Program-made: the position numbers and the translations under genes | NCBI GenBank assembly: GCA_964423675.1 | Contig: CAYRFP010000028.1 | Location: 1-27,461 of the forward strand | Length of the DNA stretch: 27,461 nt | Reading direction: 5' to 3' | Origin: RUG563 sp964423675 | GTDB lineage: Bacteria > Bacillota > Clostridia > Christensenellales > Aristaeellaceae | Shown: positions 1-7,163 of the stretch, in pieces | Layout: every line of letters begins with the position of its first letter | Numbering within the stretch: the first letter of the stretch is position 1 | The notes under the pieces: model-generated | Databases searched by the model: none | Seen by the model: only the letters and a program-made list of their open reading frames with translations | Told to the model about the DNA's origin: nothing

Positions 1-897
1 GGGGAACTTCTGCTCCATCTCGGTGATGGGCATGGGAGTACGCACGCCGGCGACCACGTCCTCGCCCTGCGCGTTGGTCAGGAACTCGCCGAACAGACCC
101 TTGCTGCCGGTCGCGGGAGAACGGGTAAAGGCCACGCCGGTGCCGCAGTCATCGCCCATGTTACCAAAGGCCATCATCTGCACGTTCACAGCCGTACCCC
201 AGGAATAGGGGATATCGTGGTCCATACGATAGATGTTAGCGCGGGGATTATCCCAGGAACGGAACACGGCTTCGATCGCGGCGAAGAGCTGCTCCTTGGG
301 ATCATCGGGGAAGTCCTTGCCCAGCTGGTTCTTATACTCGGCCTTGAACTGGTTGGCCAGCTCATGCAGGTCATCGGCGGTCAGCTCGGTGTCAAAGGTT
401 ACGCCCTTGGCTTCCTTCATCGCGTCGATCAGCTTTTCAAAGTACTTCTTGCCCACTTCCATAACCACGTCGGAGAACATCTGGATGAAGCGGCGATAGC
501 AGTCCCACGCCCAGCGGGAATTGCCGGACTTAGCAGCAATTACGTTCACCACGTTCTCATTCAGGCCCAGGTTCAGAATGGTATCCATCATGCCAGGCAT
601 GGAAGCGCGCGCGCCGGAACGGACGGAAACCAGCAGGGGGGTTTCCATATCGCCGAACTTCTTGCCGGTGATTTCTTCCATCTTGCCGATGTATTCCATG
701 ATCTGCGCCTTGATTTCATCATTGATGCGGCGACCATCTTCATAATACTGGGTGCAGGCTTCAGTGGAAATCGTGAAGCCCTGAGGAACGGGCAGACCAA
801 TGTTGGTCATTTCGGCCAGATTCGCGCCCTTGCCGCCCAGCAGTTCGCGCATGTTCGCGTTGCCTTCGGTGAAGAGGTACACATACTTTTTCGCCAT
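1..897 (-). CDS. ppdK: Pyruvate, phosphate dikinase, N-terminal part (runs off left edge)
   Basis: Pyruvate phosphate dikinase interconverts ATP, phosphate and pyruvate with AMP, pyrophosphate and phosphoenolpyruvate; in anaerobes it works in glycolysis or PEP formation in the cytoplasm. The 299 visible residues begin MAKKYVYLFTEG and carry the family's N-terminal landmarks: the GGKGANLAEM glycine-rich segment (residues 21-30), GLPVPQGFTIST, SVRSGARASMPGMMDTILNLG around residue 100, and DCGTGVAFTRSPATG near residue 265. All belong to the ATP-grasp nucleotide-binding half; the swivelling phosphohistidine domain and the PEP-binding barrel lie outside the window. The ATG at 895-897 is preceded by AAAGGAGC, which fixes the start. 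The gene stands alone behind its own promoter, divergent from asp23. Family is certain; completeness cannot be judged. Confidence 0.97.
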   Translation of the reverse strand, partial: MAKKYVYLFTEGNANMRELLGGKGANLAEMTNIGLPVPQGFTISTEACTQYYEDGRRINDEIKAQIMEYIGKMEEITGKKFGDMETPLLVSVRSGARASMPGMMDTILNLGLNENVVNVIAAKSGNSRWAWDCYRRFIQMFSDVVMEVGKKYFEKLIDAMKEAKGVTFDTELTADDLHELANQFKAEYKNQLGKDFPDDPKEQLFAAIEAVFRSWDNPRANIYRMDHDIPYSWGTAVNVQMMAFGNMGDDCGTGVAFTRSPATGSKGLFGEFLTNAQGEDVVAGVRTPMPITEMEQKFP

Positions 898-937
898 TGA
901 ATATTTGCTCCTTTCGGAATTGGATTAACAGGTTTGT

Positions 938-976
938 GGGTAGGTCTCCGGGCCACAGGCAAAAAAGCCCGTACCC
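938..976 (-). promoter_or_regulatory. Structured 5' leader of ppdK
   Basis: In the ppdK transcript, GGGTA (972-976) and CGGGC (967-971) pair with TACCC (938-942) and GCCCG (949-953). This gives two stacked five-pair helices with a six-base one-sided bulge and a 13-base loop containing a T-run. The pairing is seen directly; a regulatory role is inference. It lies between the predicted transcription start (about 983) and the ribosome binding site. Confidence 0.45.
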
Positions 977-989
977 GTGTCATTGGTTG

Positions 990-1018
990 ATTATACTATA
1001 TTTTCCCCCGCTTGGCAA
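990..1018 (-). promoter_or_regulatory. SigA-type promoter of ppdK
   Basis: On the minus strand, TTGCCA (1013-1018) and a perfect TATAAT (990-995) are separated by 17 bases. The predicted start is near 983, giving a leader of about 85 bases. No other gene on this strand lies within reach. Confidence 0.8.
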
Positions 1019-1231
1019 GGGCTGGGCTGGCAAAATTCCTGCGCATTTTCCGCTCTTTGGTCAAAAAAAGCGCAAGCGGGAGAAATTTGTCCCGGCAGAT
1101 GCGTCCCTTTTCTCCACAGCCGTTGTCCTTCTTCCCGAAAAAACGACCCTCCCGTCCGTATTTTTTGCAGCTTTTCACCCCCTTTTTCCCGGAAAAATTA
1201 CGGCAGAATCCCGGCTTTATGAATTCAATGC
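1019..1231. other. Gene-free spacer between divergent ppdK and asp23 promoters
   Basis: About 210 bases with no convincing gene. The small reading frames here lack ribosome binding sites and recognisable sequence. A nearly perfect 15-base palindrome, TTTTTCCCGGAAAAA, lies at 1183-1197, about 35 bases upstream of the asp23 -35 box. It may be an operator, but nothing identifies a regulator. Confidence 0.4.
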
Positions 1232-1260
1232 TTGCATCGTGGGCCAAAATACCTTATACT
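1232..1260 (+). promoter_or_regulatory. SigA-type promoter of asp23-fakA
   Basis: TTGCAT (1232-1237) and TATACT (1255-1260) are separated by 17 bases. Transcription should begin near 1267, at the base of the first leader hairpin. Confidence 0.8.
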
Positions 1261-1266
1261 ATAAAG

Positions 1267-1301
1267 TGACCTTCGGGTCAGGAACGGCGTAAGGAGGTTC
1301 C
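1267..1301 (+). promoter_or_regulatory. Two tandem hairpins in the asp23 leader, the second holding the ribosome binding site
   Basis: TGACC (1267-1271) and GGTCA (1276-1280) close a TTCG tetraloop right at the predicted 5' end. Next, GGAAC (1281-1285) pairs with GTTCC (1297-1301), leaving the ribosome binding site AAGGAG (1291-1296) in an 11-base loop. The first resembles a 5'-stabilising stem-loop; the second could tune translation. The pairing is seen; the function is inferred. Confidence 0.5.
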
Positions 1302-1308
1302 GAAGAAA

Positions 1309-1659
1309 ATGGAATGCAAGATTAAGAACGATATCGGCACGATCTATATTTCAGAGGACGTGATGCTGAAGGTTGTCGGCTACGCCGCGCTGGAATGCTA
1401 TGGAATCGTGGCCATGTCCTCCAAGCGCGCCAAGGACGGTCTGGTGGAATGGCTGGGCCGGGAAAACCTGAGCAAGGGCGTGCAGGTAAAAATGGTGGAC
1501 GATCAATTGGATGTGGATTTGTTCATCGTGGTGGAATACGGCATTTCTGTAGCCGAGGTATGCAAGACGATCGTCGAGGTCGTCCGTTACAAGCTGGAAA
1601 GCATGACGGGGGTTAAGGTTCGCTCCGTCAACATTTCTGTGGAAGGGATCCGGGTGTGA
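1309..1659 (+). CDS. Asp23/Gls24 (YloU-like) family protein
   Basis: A 116-residue cytoplasmic protein of the Asp23/Gls24 envelope-stress family. It has the typical N-terminal ISEDVMLKVVGYAALECYGIVAMS block (start of the domain) and a C-terminal VKVRSVNISVEGIRV strand that closes it. Family members lack enzyme motifs; Asp23 of staphylococci is a membrane-associated envelope-stress protein. The copy directly before fakA corresponds to yloU of Bacillus, and this order is widely conserved in Firmicutes. A strong AAGGAGG lies 12 bases before the ATG. The stop is 34 bases before fakA with no terminator, so the two are one operon, perhaps linking envelope or lipid status to fatty acid activation. 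Confidence 0.93.
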   Translation: MECKIKNDIGTIYISEDVMLKVVGYAALECYGIVAMSSKRAKDGLVEWLGRENLSKGVQVKMVDDQLDVDLFIVVEYGISVAEVCKTIVEVVRYKLESMTGVKVRSVNISVEGIRV

Positions 1660-1693
1660 TCCTTTCTCCGATAATGAACGGAGGGAAAATCCT

Positions 1694-3340
1694 TTGATTC
1701 AGGTACAAGCAATTGACGGGCTTCTGCTGCGGGAAATGGTGCTTTCCGGAGCGACGCTTTTGGAGAAAAACCGGGAGGCCGTGGACGCGCTGAACGTGTT
1801 CCCCGTGCCGGATGGCGATACAGGCACAAACATGTCGCTGACCATGGCCAGCGCCACCCGGGAAATCAACCAGAAGGAATTCGCCCGGGCGGATGAAGCC
1901 GCCGCCGCGCTGGCCAAGGGCGCGCTTCGCGGTGCTCGGGGTAACAGCGGCGTGATCACCAGCCAGCTCTACCGGGGCTTTGCTCAGGCAGTGGAAGGGC
2001 TGGAAACCCTCACGCCCATGGATTTTGCCAAGGCGCTTAAATCCGGGGCGGATATGGCGTATAAAGCCGTCATGAAGCCTAAGGAGGGCACGATCCTGAC
2101 CGTGGCGCGGGTCATCGCCGAGGAAGCGCTGCGCCAGGCACAGGCCGCGCCGAATGATTTCGACGCTCTGTTTACCACCATCCTCTCCAGCGGCGAAACC
2201 ATCCTCAAGCGCACCCCCGAAATGCTGCCGGTACTCAAGCAGGCAGGGGTAGTGGACGCAGGCGGCAAGGGGCTGCTGACCATCTATACCGGCTATGCTG
2301 CCGCCCTGCGGGGCGAAGTGATCGAGGCGCTTCCCGATATGGATGAAGCAGCCAAGCCCATAGAATTTGAAGACGATCATGATTCCATTGAGGAGATCAA
2401 ATTCGCCTATTGCACGGAATTCCTCATTCAAAACCTGAAGGAAACCGCCAAGGAAGCAGATATTGACACCTTCCGCCGCCAGCTCAACCGCATCGGCGAT
2501 TGCGTATTGGTGGTGGGCGATCTGTCGCTGGTGAAGGTGCATGTGCATACCAACGATCCGGGCAAGGCGCTGCAGCATGGCCTGGCGCTGGGCGAACTGG
2601 TGAATCTGAAGATCGAAAATATGGTGGAACAGCGCCGGGAAAACATCCGCCGCAAAGAAGAAAAGGCACGCAAGGAGCCGCCCAAGCCCTTTGGCATGGT
2701 CAGCGTTTCCCTGGGCGAAGGCTTCTCCCGGATCCTCAAGGATCTGCAGGTGGATTGCGTAGTGGAGGGTGGCCAGACCATGAACCCCTCCATTGAAGAT
2801 CTGCAAAAAGCCATTGATTCGGTGAACGCAGAAACTGTGTTTGTTTTCCCCAACAACGGCAATATTATCTTGGCCGCGCAGCAGGCGGCGGAATTGTCGC
2901 AAAAGCAGGTCATCGTTGTGCCCACCAAAAACGTGGCCATGGGCATTGCTGCCGCCGTGGCCTTCCAGCCGGATCTGTCTGCTCAGGAAAATGCGGATCG
3001 GATGGAAGAAGCAGCGCAGCGCGTCCGCACTGGTATGATCACTTACGCCGTGCGGGACAGCGAATTTGAAGATATGCATATCTCCGAAGGCGATATTATC
3101 GGCCTGCATAACGGCAAGGTGGAATTCAAGGCAACTTCGCCCCGGGACGTGGCCGTGGAGATGATGCGCCAGATCGTCACAGAAGACGATGGCCTGATTA
3201 CCATCTATTACGGCGAGGAAACCAGCGAAGAGGATGCGCAGGCGCTGTGCGACGAATTCCAGGATATGTTTCCGGATTGCGATGTAGAGGTGCATTCCGG
3301 TGGCCAGCCGCTGTATTATTATCTGATCTCCGTGGAATAA
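1694..3340 (+). CDS. fakA: Fatty acid kinase catalytic subunit FakA (DAK2/DhaL-DegV-like, YloV)
   Basis: FakA phosphorylates fatty acids presented by a FakB (DegV-family) carrier, making acyl-phosphate for phospholipid synthesis. The 548-residue product matches the family length of about 550. The N-terminal DhaL kinase domain (about residues 9-200) has NVFPVPDGDTGTNM at 34-47, whose aspartates bind magnesium-ATP, and GARGNSGVITSQ around residue 80. The conserved HVHTNDPG near residue 283 belongs to the middle domain, and a DegV-like C-terminal domain follows (about 310-548). The start is TTG at 1694, chosen because GGAGGG sits eight bases upstream and the next residues already belong to the conserved N-terminus. 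No fakB is seen in the window. It ends at its own terminator. Confidence 0.95.
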   Translation: MIQVQAIDGLLLREMVLSGATLLEKNREAVDALNVFPVPDGDTGTNMSLTMASATREINQKEFARADEAAAALAKGALRGARGNSGVITSQLYRGFAQAVEGLETLTPMDFAKALKSGADMAYKAVMKPKEGTILTVARVIAEEALRQAQAAPNDFDALFTTILSSGETILKRTPEMLPVLKQAGVVDAGGKGLLTIYTGYAAALRGEVIEALPDMDEAAKPIEFEDDHDSIEEIKFAYCTEFLIQNLKETAKEADIDTFRRQLNRIGDCVLVVGDLSLVKVHVHTNDPGKALQHGLALGELVNLKIENMVEQRRENIRRKEEKARKEPPKPFGMVSVSLGEGFSRILKDLQVDCVVEGGQTMNPSIEDLQKAIDSVNAETVFVFPNNGNIILAAQQAAELSQKQVIVVPTKNVAMGIAAAVAFQPDLSAQENADRMEEAAQRVRTGMITYAVRDSEFEDMHISEGDIIGLHNGKVEFKATSPRDVAVEMMRQIVTEDDGLITIYYGEETSEEDAQALCDEFQDMFPDCDVEVHSGGQPLYYYLISVE

Positions 3341-3427
3341 TCTGCTGCTGCCTCTCATATGGAAAGGTTCATAGACCCGCATTTGAGAAGCTATCGTGAA
3401 GCTTGAATTGATCCACAATCGATATCA

Positions 3428-3458
3428 AAACCGCCCGGACGAAATGTTCGGGCGGTTT
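3428..3458 (+). terminator. Terminator after fakA
   Basis: AAACCGCCCGGAC (3428-3440) pairs with GTTCGGGCGGTTT (3446-3458) around a five-base loop, with one G-U pair. The trailing T-run is short. Confidence 0.75.
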
Positions 3459-3814
3459 CATTGTAGGCAAAAAATTTCTGTAGAGAAACGTACGGGACTA
3501 CGCGCCCCGCGCCAGAGGTTTCACCCCTGGACTCGGTTCACAATTCTGCCTGGACGAATCGAATCGGCTGTTCTCTGCGTGGAACAAGAGGAACGAAGTT
3601 ATCGCAGCATCCCGTTGCAGCGCCTGAGCGGCGTTCAGGCCCCTGTCAATAAACTCGCGGACTCTGTTCATTTTACAACGCTTGACTTTTCTCAATATGG
3701 GGGGGCAGAAGAATCATTCCCCTGTACATCGGAGACCGTAGTCCCTGATAAACTCGCGGTAATTGCTAACATGCTTGCGAAACGCCGGGCATATGATAGA
3801 GCGAGGTGAACGCC
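3459..3814. other. 356-base region with no recognised gene; contains a short direct repeat
   Basis: No reading frame here is convincing on either strand. A 12-base direct repeat, ATAAACTCGCGG, occurs at 3649-3660 and 3748-3759; allowing a three-base gap the match extends to about 17 bases. A hairpin of CCAGAGG (3512-3518) with CCCCTGG (3524-3530) is also present. A 65-codon minus-strand frame (3498-3695) covers the first repeat copy but lacks a clear ribosome binding site. The yunB promoter should be here, but no convincing boxes were found. It may hold an unrecognised small RNA or decayed gene. Confidence 0.4.
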
Positions 3815-4498
3815 ATGCCGCAAACTGAAAAGAGCAAGGCCCGCTGCCCCATGAGCCGATGGAAAAAAATCCTGCGCGCAGTGCTCTGCCTTGCCCTGCT
3901 TCTGGCAGCCCTGTTTCTTGTGCTTGAAAAGAACCTGGAAGAAGTTATTCTGAATATGGCTCGCGCCCGAGCAGAAGCCATGGCCGTGGAATACATTAAT
4001 GAAGCCGTGGAAGATAGCGCGGGCGGCCAAATCAGTTATTCGGAAATGATTACCGTGCGCACAGATAGCCAGGGCCGTGTGACTATGCTGGAAGCAAACG
4101 CCGCACGCATGAACCAGCTGGCCGCTCAGACCGCTCTGCGTGCCCAGGCACGGCTGGAAAGCGCCGAAGCCCAAAGCGTCTCCATCCCGCTGGGCGCTGC
4201 GTTGGGCGTCCCGTTCCTCTCGGCGTTGGGGCCGTATGTGCATGTGCGGATTGTGCCGGTGAGCGCCGTGTCCGCTGCGTTCTCCACAGAGTTTGAATCC
4301 GCCGGCATTAACCAAACCCGTCATAAAATCTATCTTTCCCTGAAAACCACCGTGCGCCTGGTCATTCCCAGCGGTGCCAAGCAAGTGTCGCTGGAAAGCC
4401 AGGTTCTGGTGGCAGAATCCATTATCGTGGGCGACGTGCCCTCCTCCTATGTGAATGTTCCGGAAACAGACGCCGCGCTGAACTTCGCTTTGCCTTGA
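3815..4498 (+). CDS. yunB: Sporulation protein YunB
   Basis: YunB is a mother-cell sporulation protein of unknown biochemical role found in endospore formers. The 227-residue product has a basic N-terminus, one membrane anchor (about residues 19-37, rich in Leu and Ala) and an external domain. Conserved family segments are visible: ARARAEAMAVEYINEAV after the anchor, SIPLGAALGVPFLSALGP in the middle, and FESAGINQTRHKIYL near residue 165, followed by VAESIIVGDVPSSY. The ATG at 3815 is preferred over an in-frame GTG at 3806, because AGGTG lies six bases before the ATG and overlaps the GTG. In Bacillus this gene is under SigE; no credible SigE promoter was found here. It is the best sign in the window that the organism can sporulate. 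Confidence 0.93.
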   Translation: MPQTEKSKARCPMSRWKKILRAVLCLALLLAALFLVLEKNLEEVILNMARARAEAMAVEYINEAVEDSAGGQISYSEMITVRTDSQGRVTMLEANAARMNQLAAQTALRAQARLESAEAQSVSIPLGAALGVPFLSALGPYVHVRIVPVSAVSAAFSTEFESAGINQTRHKIYLSLKTTVRLVIPSGAKQVSLESQVLVAESIIVGDVPSSYVNVPETDAALNFALP

Positions 4499-4522
4499 TT
4501 TTATAAAAAAGTATGGTAGAAT
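4495..4522 (+). promoter_or_regulatory. Promoter of the Nudix-like gene
   Basis: TTGATT (4495-4500) and TAGAAT (4517-4522) are 16 bases apart. The -35 box overlaps the yunB stop codon. It gives the downstream gene independent expression. Confidence 0.55.
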
Positions 4523-4558
4523 AAAAGCAGAAAAACACATTATAAGGAGGCGAACGCA

Positions 4559-4969
4559 ATGCTGTTTCGAAATTGCGCGGGGGGAATCGTTTTCTGTGGA
4601 GATCAGGTGCTGCTGCAAAAGAATGAGAAAAACGAATGGGTTATGCCCAAGGGCATCATTCGCGAGGGCATGGAGATGCGTCAGGTGGCTCTGGATCGGG
4701 TGAAGGCCGAGGCCGGGGTGGATGCAAAGATCCTGGCCAGCGCCGGAGAAACCTGCTATGAATTCTATTCCATGACCCGGGGCCGCCCGGTCTGCAATCG
4801 CATCCAATGGTTCATCATGACCGCTGAACAAACTAAAACTGCCCCCGTTCCGCCCTATACCGAAGCGGCGTTTTTCGGCTTTGACGAAGCGCTGGAGAAA
4901 ATCACCTATACCCAGGATCGCTCGCTTCTGGCGGTCTCCTGGGAAAAATATCGAAAAATCGGCAAATAA
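4559..4969 (+). CDS. Nudix-fold protein with degenerate catalytic box
   Basis: A 136-residue protein with clear Nudix-fold sequence: CAGGIVFCGDQVLLQKN at the N-terminus, WVMPKG before the box, and a C-terminal strand with AAFFGFDEAL. The Nudix box normally reads G-x5-E-x7-R-E-x-x-E-E-x-G. Here G32, E51 and G53 remain, but the first Glu is Met38 and the R-E-x-x-E-E core is D46-R47-V-K-A50-E51. Most magnesium-binding glutamates are therefore missing, so classical hydrolysis is doubtful; a binding or regulatory role is inferred. TAAGGAGG stands eight bases before the ATG. It lies 60 bases after yunB but has its own promoter. The fold is sure; the substrate is unknown. Confidence 0.85.
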   Translation: MLFRNCAGGIVFCGDQVLLQKNEKNEWVMPKGIIREGMEMRQVALDRVKAEAGVDAKILASAGETCYEFYSMTRGRPVCNRIQWFIMTAEQTKTAPVPPYTEAAFFGFDEALEKITYTQDRSLLAVSWEKYRKIGK

Positions 4970-5013
4970 ATGTAAAATATCGCCTTCCAATGGAAGGAAT
5001 ATGCGCCGTTTGC

Positions 5014-5042
5014 TTGACAGCGGCGCATTCTTGCACTAAAAT
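5014..5042 (+). promoter_or_regulatory. Strong SigA-type promoter of the surface protein gene, with inverted repeat around the -35 box
   Basis: A perfect TTGACA (5014-5019) and TAAAAT (5037-5042) are separated by 17 bases. The -35 box lies between the arms of a perfect eight-base inverted repeat, ATGCGCCG (5001-5008) and CGGCGCAT (5021-5028). That arrangement suits repressor binding, though no regulator is identified. Confidence 0.75.
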
Positions 5043-5107
5043 GCAGGAGAGTGGATATTTTCTCCCGGCGGCGTATGGCCCGCTTGGAAGAAGGGAGGGG
5101 CAAAGAA

Positions 5108-7045
5108 ATGATTGCCCGAAACAAGATAAGCCGCGCAGGGATCGTTCTCCTGCTTATGGCGCTCTTTTTCTGCCTGACGCTCACGGCGCAGGCGGAAACC
5201 GACCCGGTGGATTTTACGCTGGAAGTCTCCCCCGCCAGCCTGACGGAGCCAGGCGAGGTTTCCGTTTCGCTGCGGGTGGCAAACACCGGCTCCACCGATA
5301 TGTTGGATCCGGTTTCGCTCTATGATCCGGACGGAAACCTGGTCGCCTCCTTTGGAGACGGCGGCTCTCTGCTTTTGTCTGACGGCGCATTCCGCACCTG
5401 GAAGGGCGAATGGAAGGTAACGCAGGCGCAGCTGGATGCAGGCGAATTCGCTTATACGCTGAAGTATCATCTGACGGACGCTTCGGGGCAGCTGGTGGAA
5501 ACCACGCGGCAGGCCGTAGCCCGGGTGGAATTCGCCGGCGAGCGGGTGAAGCTTTCCGTCACCCGTACCATTTCTCCGGAAGTTGTGCGCAGCGGAAACA
5601 GTGCGTCGGTGATTTATGAGTTGTATAACAGTGGCAACGTGGATCTGAAAGACATCCGCGTGAAGGAGAATATCTCCAAGACCGCTCAGACCGTCAGCGC
5701 CCTGAAGGCCGGGGAAAAGAAAACCCTGACCTTTACCTCCAAGATCGGCAATGCGGATCTGACCAGCAACGCCACGATCACCTATAAGGCCAGCGGAAGC
5801 ACTGCCACCTTAAAGGAAACCATCGAGGACGCAACAATCCCGCTGGCCAAACCCAACCTGAAGCTTTCACTGTCTTCCCCCACCCAGGGCGTGAATATCG
5901 GTGAGGCCGCCACCCTGGTGGTAACGTTCCAGAACGATGGCAACGTGGCCTATTCCAATGTGACGGTAAAGGACGAGAAAAAAGGCGAGATCCTGACGAA
6001 CCTGTCCATCCCCGCCGGCGCCACGGTGACGGAGCAGAAGGAGTTCATTCTCATGGAGCCGGCCACTTTTAAGGTGACGGCAACGCTGCCGGATAACACC
6101 GGCGAAACCAAGACCATGACCTCCGAGGAACTGACCATCGGCGTGTTTGACCCGGAAAAAACGCTGCTGCTGACGCTGAACCTGACCAGCGACCAGGAAT
6201 CCATCCATGAAACTCCGTCCGACGTGCGGTTCCATTTGGTGGTGACCAACAACAGCAACATCAAAGCGGAAAAGATCGCAATCACCCATGGATCCACCTC
6301 GATTTTCACCATTGATTCCCTGGAGCCCGGCGCTTCCACCACCCTGACCCGGGATTTCACGCTTTCCCAGGCGGGCAAATTCCGCTTCACCGCCACGGTG
6401 AAGGATTCCATGCAAAACACCGTTTCCTTTGAATCCAACACGCTGCAAATCACCTATTCCGCTCCCACGGCTGCGCCCACGCAGGTGCCAGTGGAAACGG
6501 TGGCTCCGCCGGTTCTGGTCACAGCCGCCCCGGCTGATATCGTGCTTTATCAAGCCCGGAACGGGCTGATGACCGCAGCAGTGGCTGTGGGCGCGATCTT
6601 TGGTCTGGGTCTGCTACTGTTCCTGGTGAGCACGGCAGTGCGGCTGCGGAACAAGAGCAAATCCAATGCTGCGTATGACCATCTGGATCTGGCTGAGCGC
6701 CGGGATTATACCGAACCCGCAGAGGAAGACGGCGATACAGACAGCGCCTTTGACGAGGAATACCGCGCCGAAGATACGGAAGAAATGGAGCCTGTGGCAG
6801 AAGCGCTTCCCCATGAAAAACTGGTAAAGCCTCTGGAAAAGATGCCGGAAGCGGATACGCCTGTAGCCGAGGATATGCCCGCTGCGGATGGAGAAGGCGG
6901 CTATCGCGTGTCCCGGGCGACAGATGAAGCCGAAGCGACGGATATCTCCACTGAGGATGCAGCTGCTCCCGTTGAGGAAGAGCCCGTGCAAAAGCCTGCT
7001 CGCCGCCATAATCGCCGGGCAAAGCGGACCGAAGACGAAGAATAA
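5108..7045 (+). CDS. Membrane-anchored surface protein with four CARDB/DUF11-like beta-sandwich repeats
   Basis: A 645-residue exported protein of the COG1361 (S-layer-domain-like) type; precise function unknown. A signal peptide ends at LTAQA (residue 29). Four beta-sandwich repeats of about 100 residues follow (about 30-138, 139-245, 246-346, 347-450). Each has a V-x-N-x-G-x-x-x-x-x-x-V type core such as YNSGNVDLKDIRVKE and FQNDGNVAYSNVTVKD. A Thr/Pro/Ala linker leads to one transmembrane helix (about 487-510), then a 135-residue very acidic cytoplasmic tail ending in a basic RRHNRRAKR patch. This topology puts an adhesive or structural stalk outside and a charged tail inside. GGGAGGGG precedes the ATG at 5108; an upstream in-frame ATG at 5051 is only nine bases past the -10 box and would disrupt the signal peptide. 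Confidence 0.82.
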   Translation: MIARNKISRAGIVLLLMALFFCLTLTAQAETDPVDFTLEVSPASLTEPGEVSVSLRVANTGSTDMLDPVSLYDPDGNLVASFGDGGSLLLSDGAFRTWKGEWKVTQAQLDAGEFAYTLKYHLTDASGQLVETTRQAVARVEFAGERVKLSVTRTISPEVVRSGNSASVIYELYNSGNVDLKDIRVKENISKTAQTVSALKAGEKKTLTFTSKIGNADLTSNATITYKASGSTATLKETIEDATIPLAKPNLKLSLSSPTQGVNIGEAATLVVTFQNDGNVAYSNVTVKDEKKGEILTNLSIPAGATVTEQKEFILMEPATFKVTATLPDNTGETKTMTSEELTIGVFDPEKTLLLTLNLTSDQESIHETPSDVRFHLVVTNNSNIKAEKIAITHGSTSIFTIDSLEPGASTTLTRDFTLSQAGKFRFTATVKDSMQNTVSFESNTLQITYSAPTAAPTQVPVETVAPPVLVTAAPADIVLYQARNGLMTAAVAVGAIFGLGLLLFLVSTAVRLRNKSKSNAAYDHLDLAERRDYTEPAEEDGDTDSAFDEEYRAEDTEEMEPVAEALPHEKLVKPLEKMPEADTPVAEDMPAADGEGGYRVSRATDEAEATDISTEDAAAPVEEEPVQKPARRHNRRAKRTEDEE

Positions 7046-7063
7046 TCCCAAACAAAATCAAGC

Positions 7064-7100
7064 AAGCGGGCGTTTCTCCTAACAGAAACACCCGCTTTTT
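7064..7100 (+). terminator. Terminator after the surface protein gene
   Basis: AAGCGGGCGTTTCT (7064-7077) pairs with AGAAACACCCGCTT (7084-7097) around a six-base loop with one mismatch, and runs into five T residues. Confidence 0.88.
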
Positions 7101-7129
7101 GATTTCTCCTTTCTTTGCACAATAAATAA

Positions 7130-7157
7130 GGCTGCCGAATATGTGAATTCGACAGCC
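7130..7157 (-). terminator. Terminator of the ABC exporter operon (possibly bidirectional)
   Basis: GGCTGCCGAAT (7130-7140) pairs with ATTCGACAGCC (7147-7157) with one mismatch. On the minus strand it is followed by TTATTTATT; on the plus strand by CGTTTTTT, so it can serve both convergent units. Confidence 0.65.
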
Positions 7158-7163
7158 CGTTTT

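Noticed and set aside
217..900. A 227-codon plus-strand frame over ppdK
   Set aside because: It mirrors the ppdK reading frame; the minus strand gives a near-perfect PPDK sequence.
897..1292. A 131-codon frame in the ppdK-asp23 spacer
   Set aside because: It spans both divergent promoters and the asp23 leader; no ribosome binding site or similarity.
1628..3418. A 596-codon open frame antisense to fakA
   Set aside because: No start signal or family match, and it crosses asp23, fakA and part of the following spacer. FakA on the plus strand is unmistakable.
3480..3600. Possible tRNA-like or tmRNA-like element
   Set aside because: A GGTTCA-like stretch and small hairpins are present, but no cloverleaf, acceptor stem or tag frame could be assembled.
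3790..3797. CATATGAT as a SigE -10 box for yunB
   Set aside because: It matches the SigE -10 pattern, but transcription would start inside the ribosome binding site, only about ten bases before the ATG, and no -35 element is placed properly.
3396..3809. A 137-codon plus-strand frame after fakA
   Set aside because: It reads straight through the fakA terminator hairpin, lacks a ribosome binding site, and has no recognisable composition.
3692..4990. A 432-codon frame antisense to yunB and the Nudix-like gene
   Set aside because: It covers two real genes and their promoters with no recognisable protein features.
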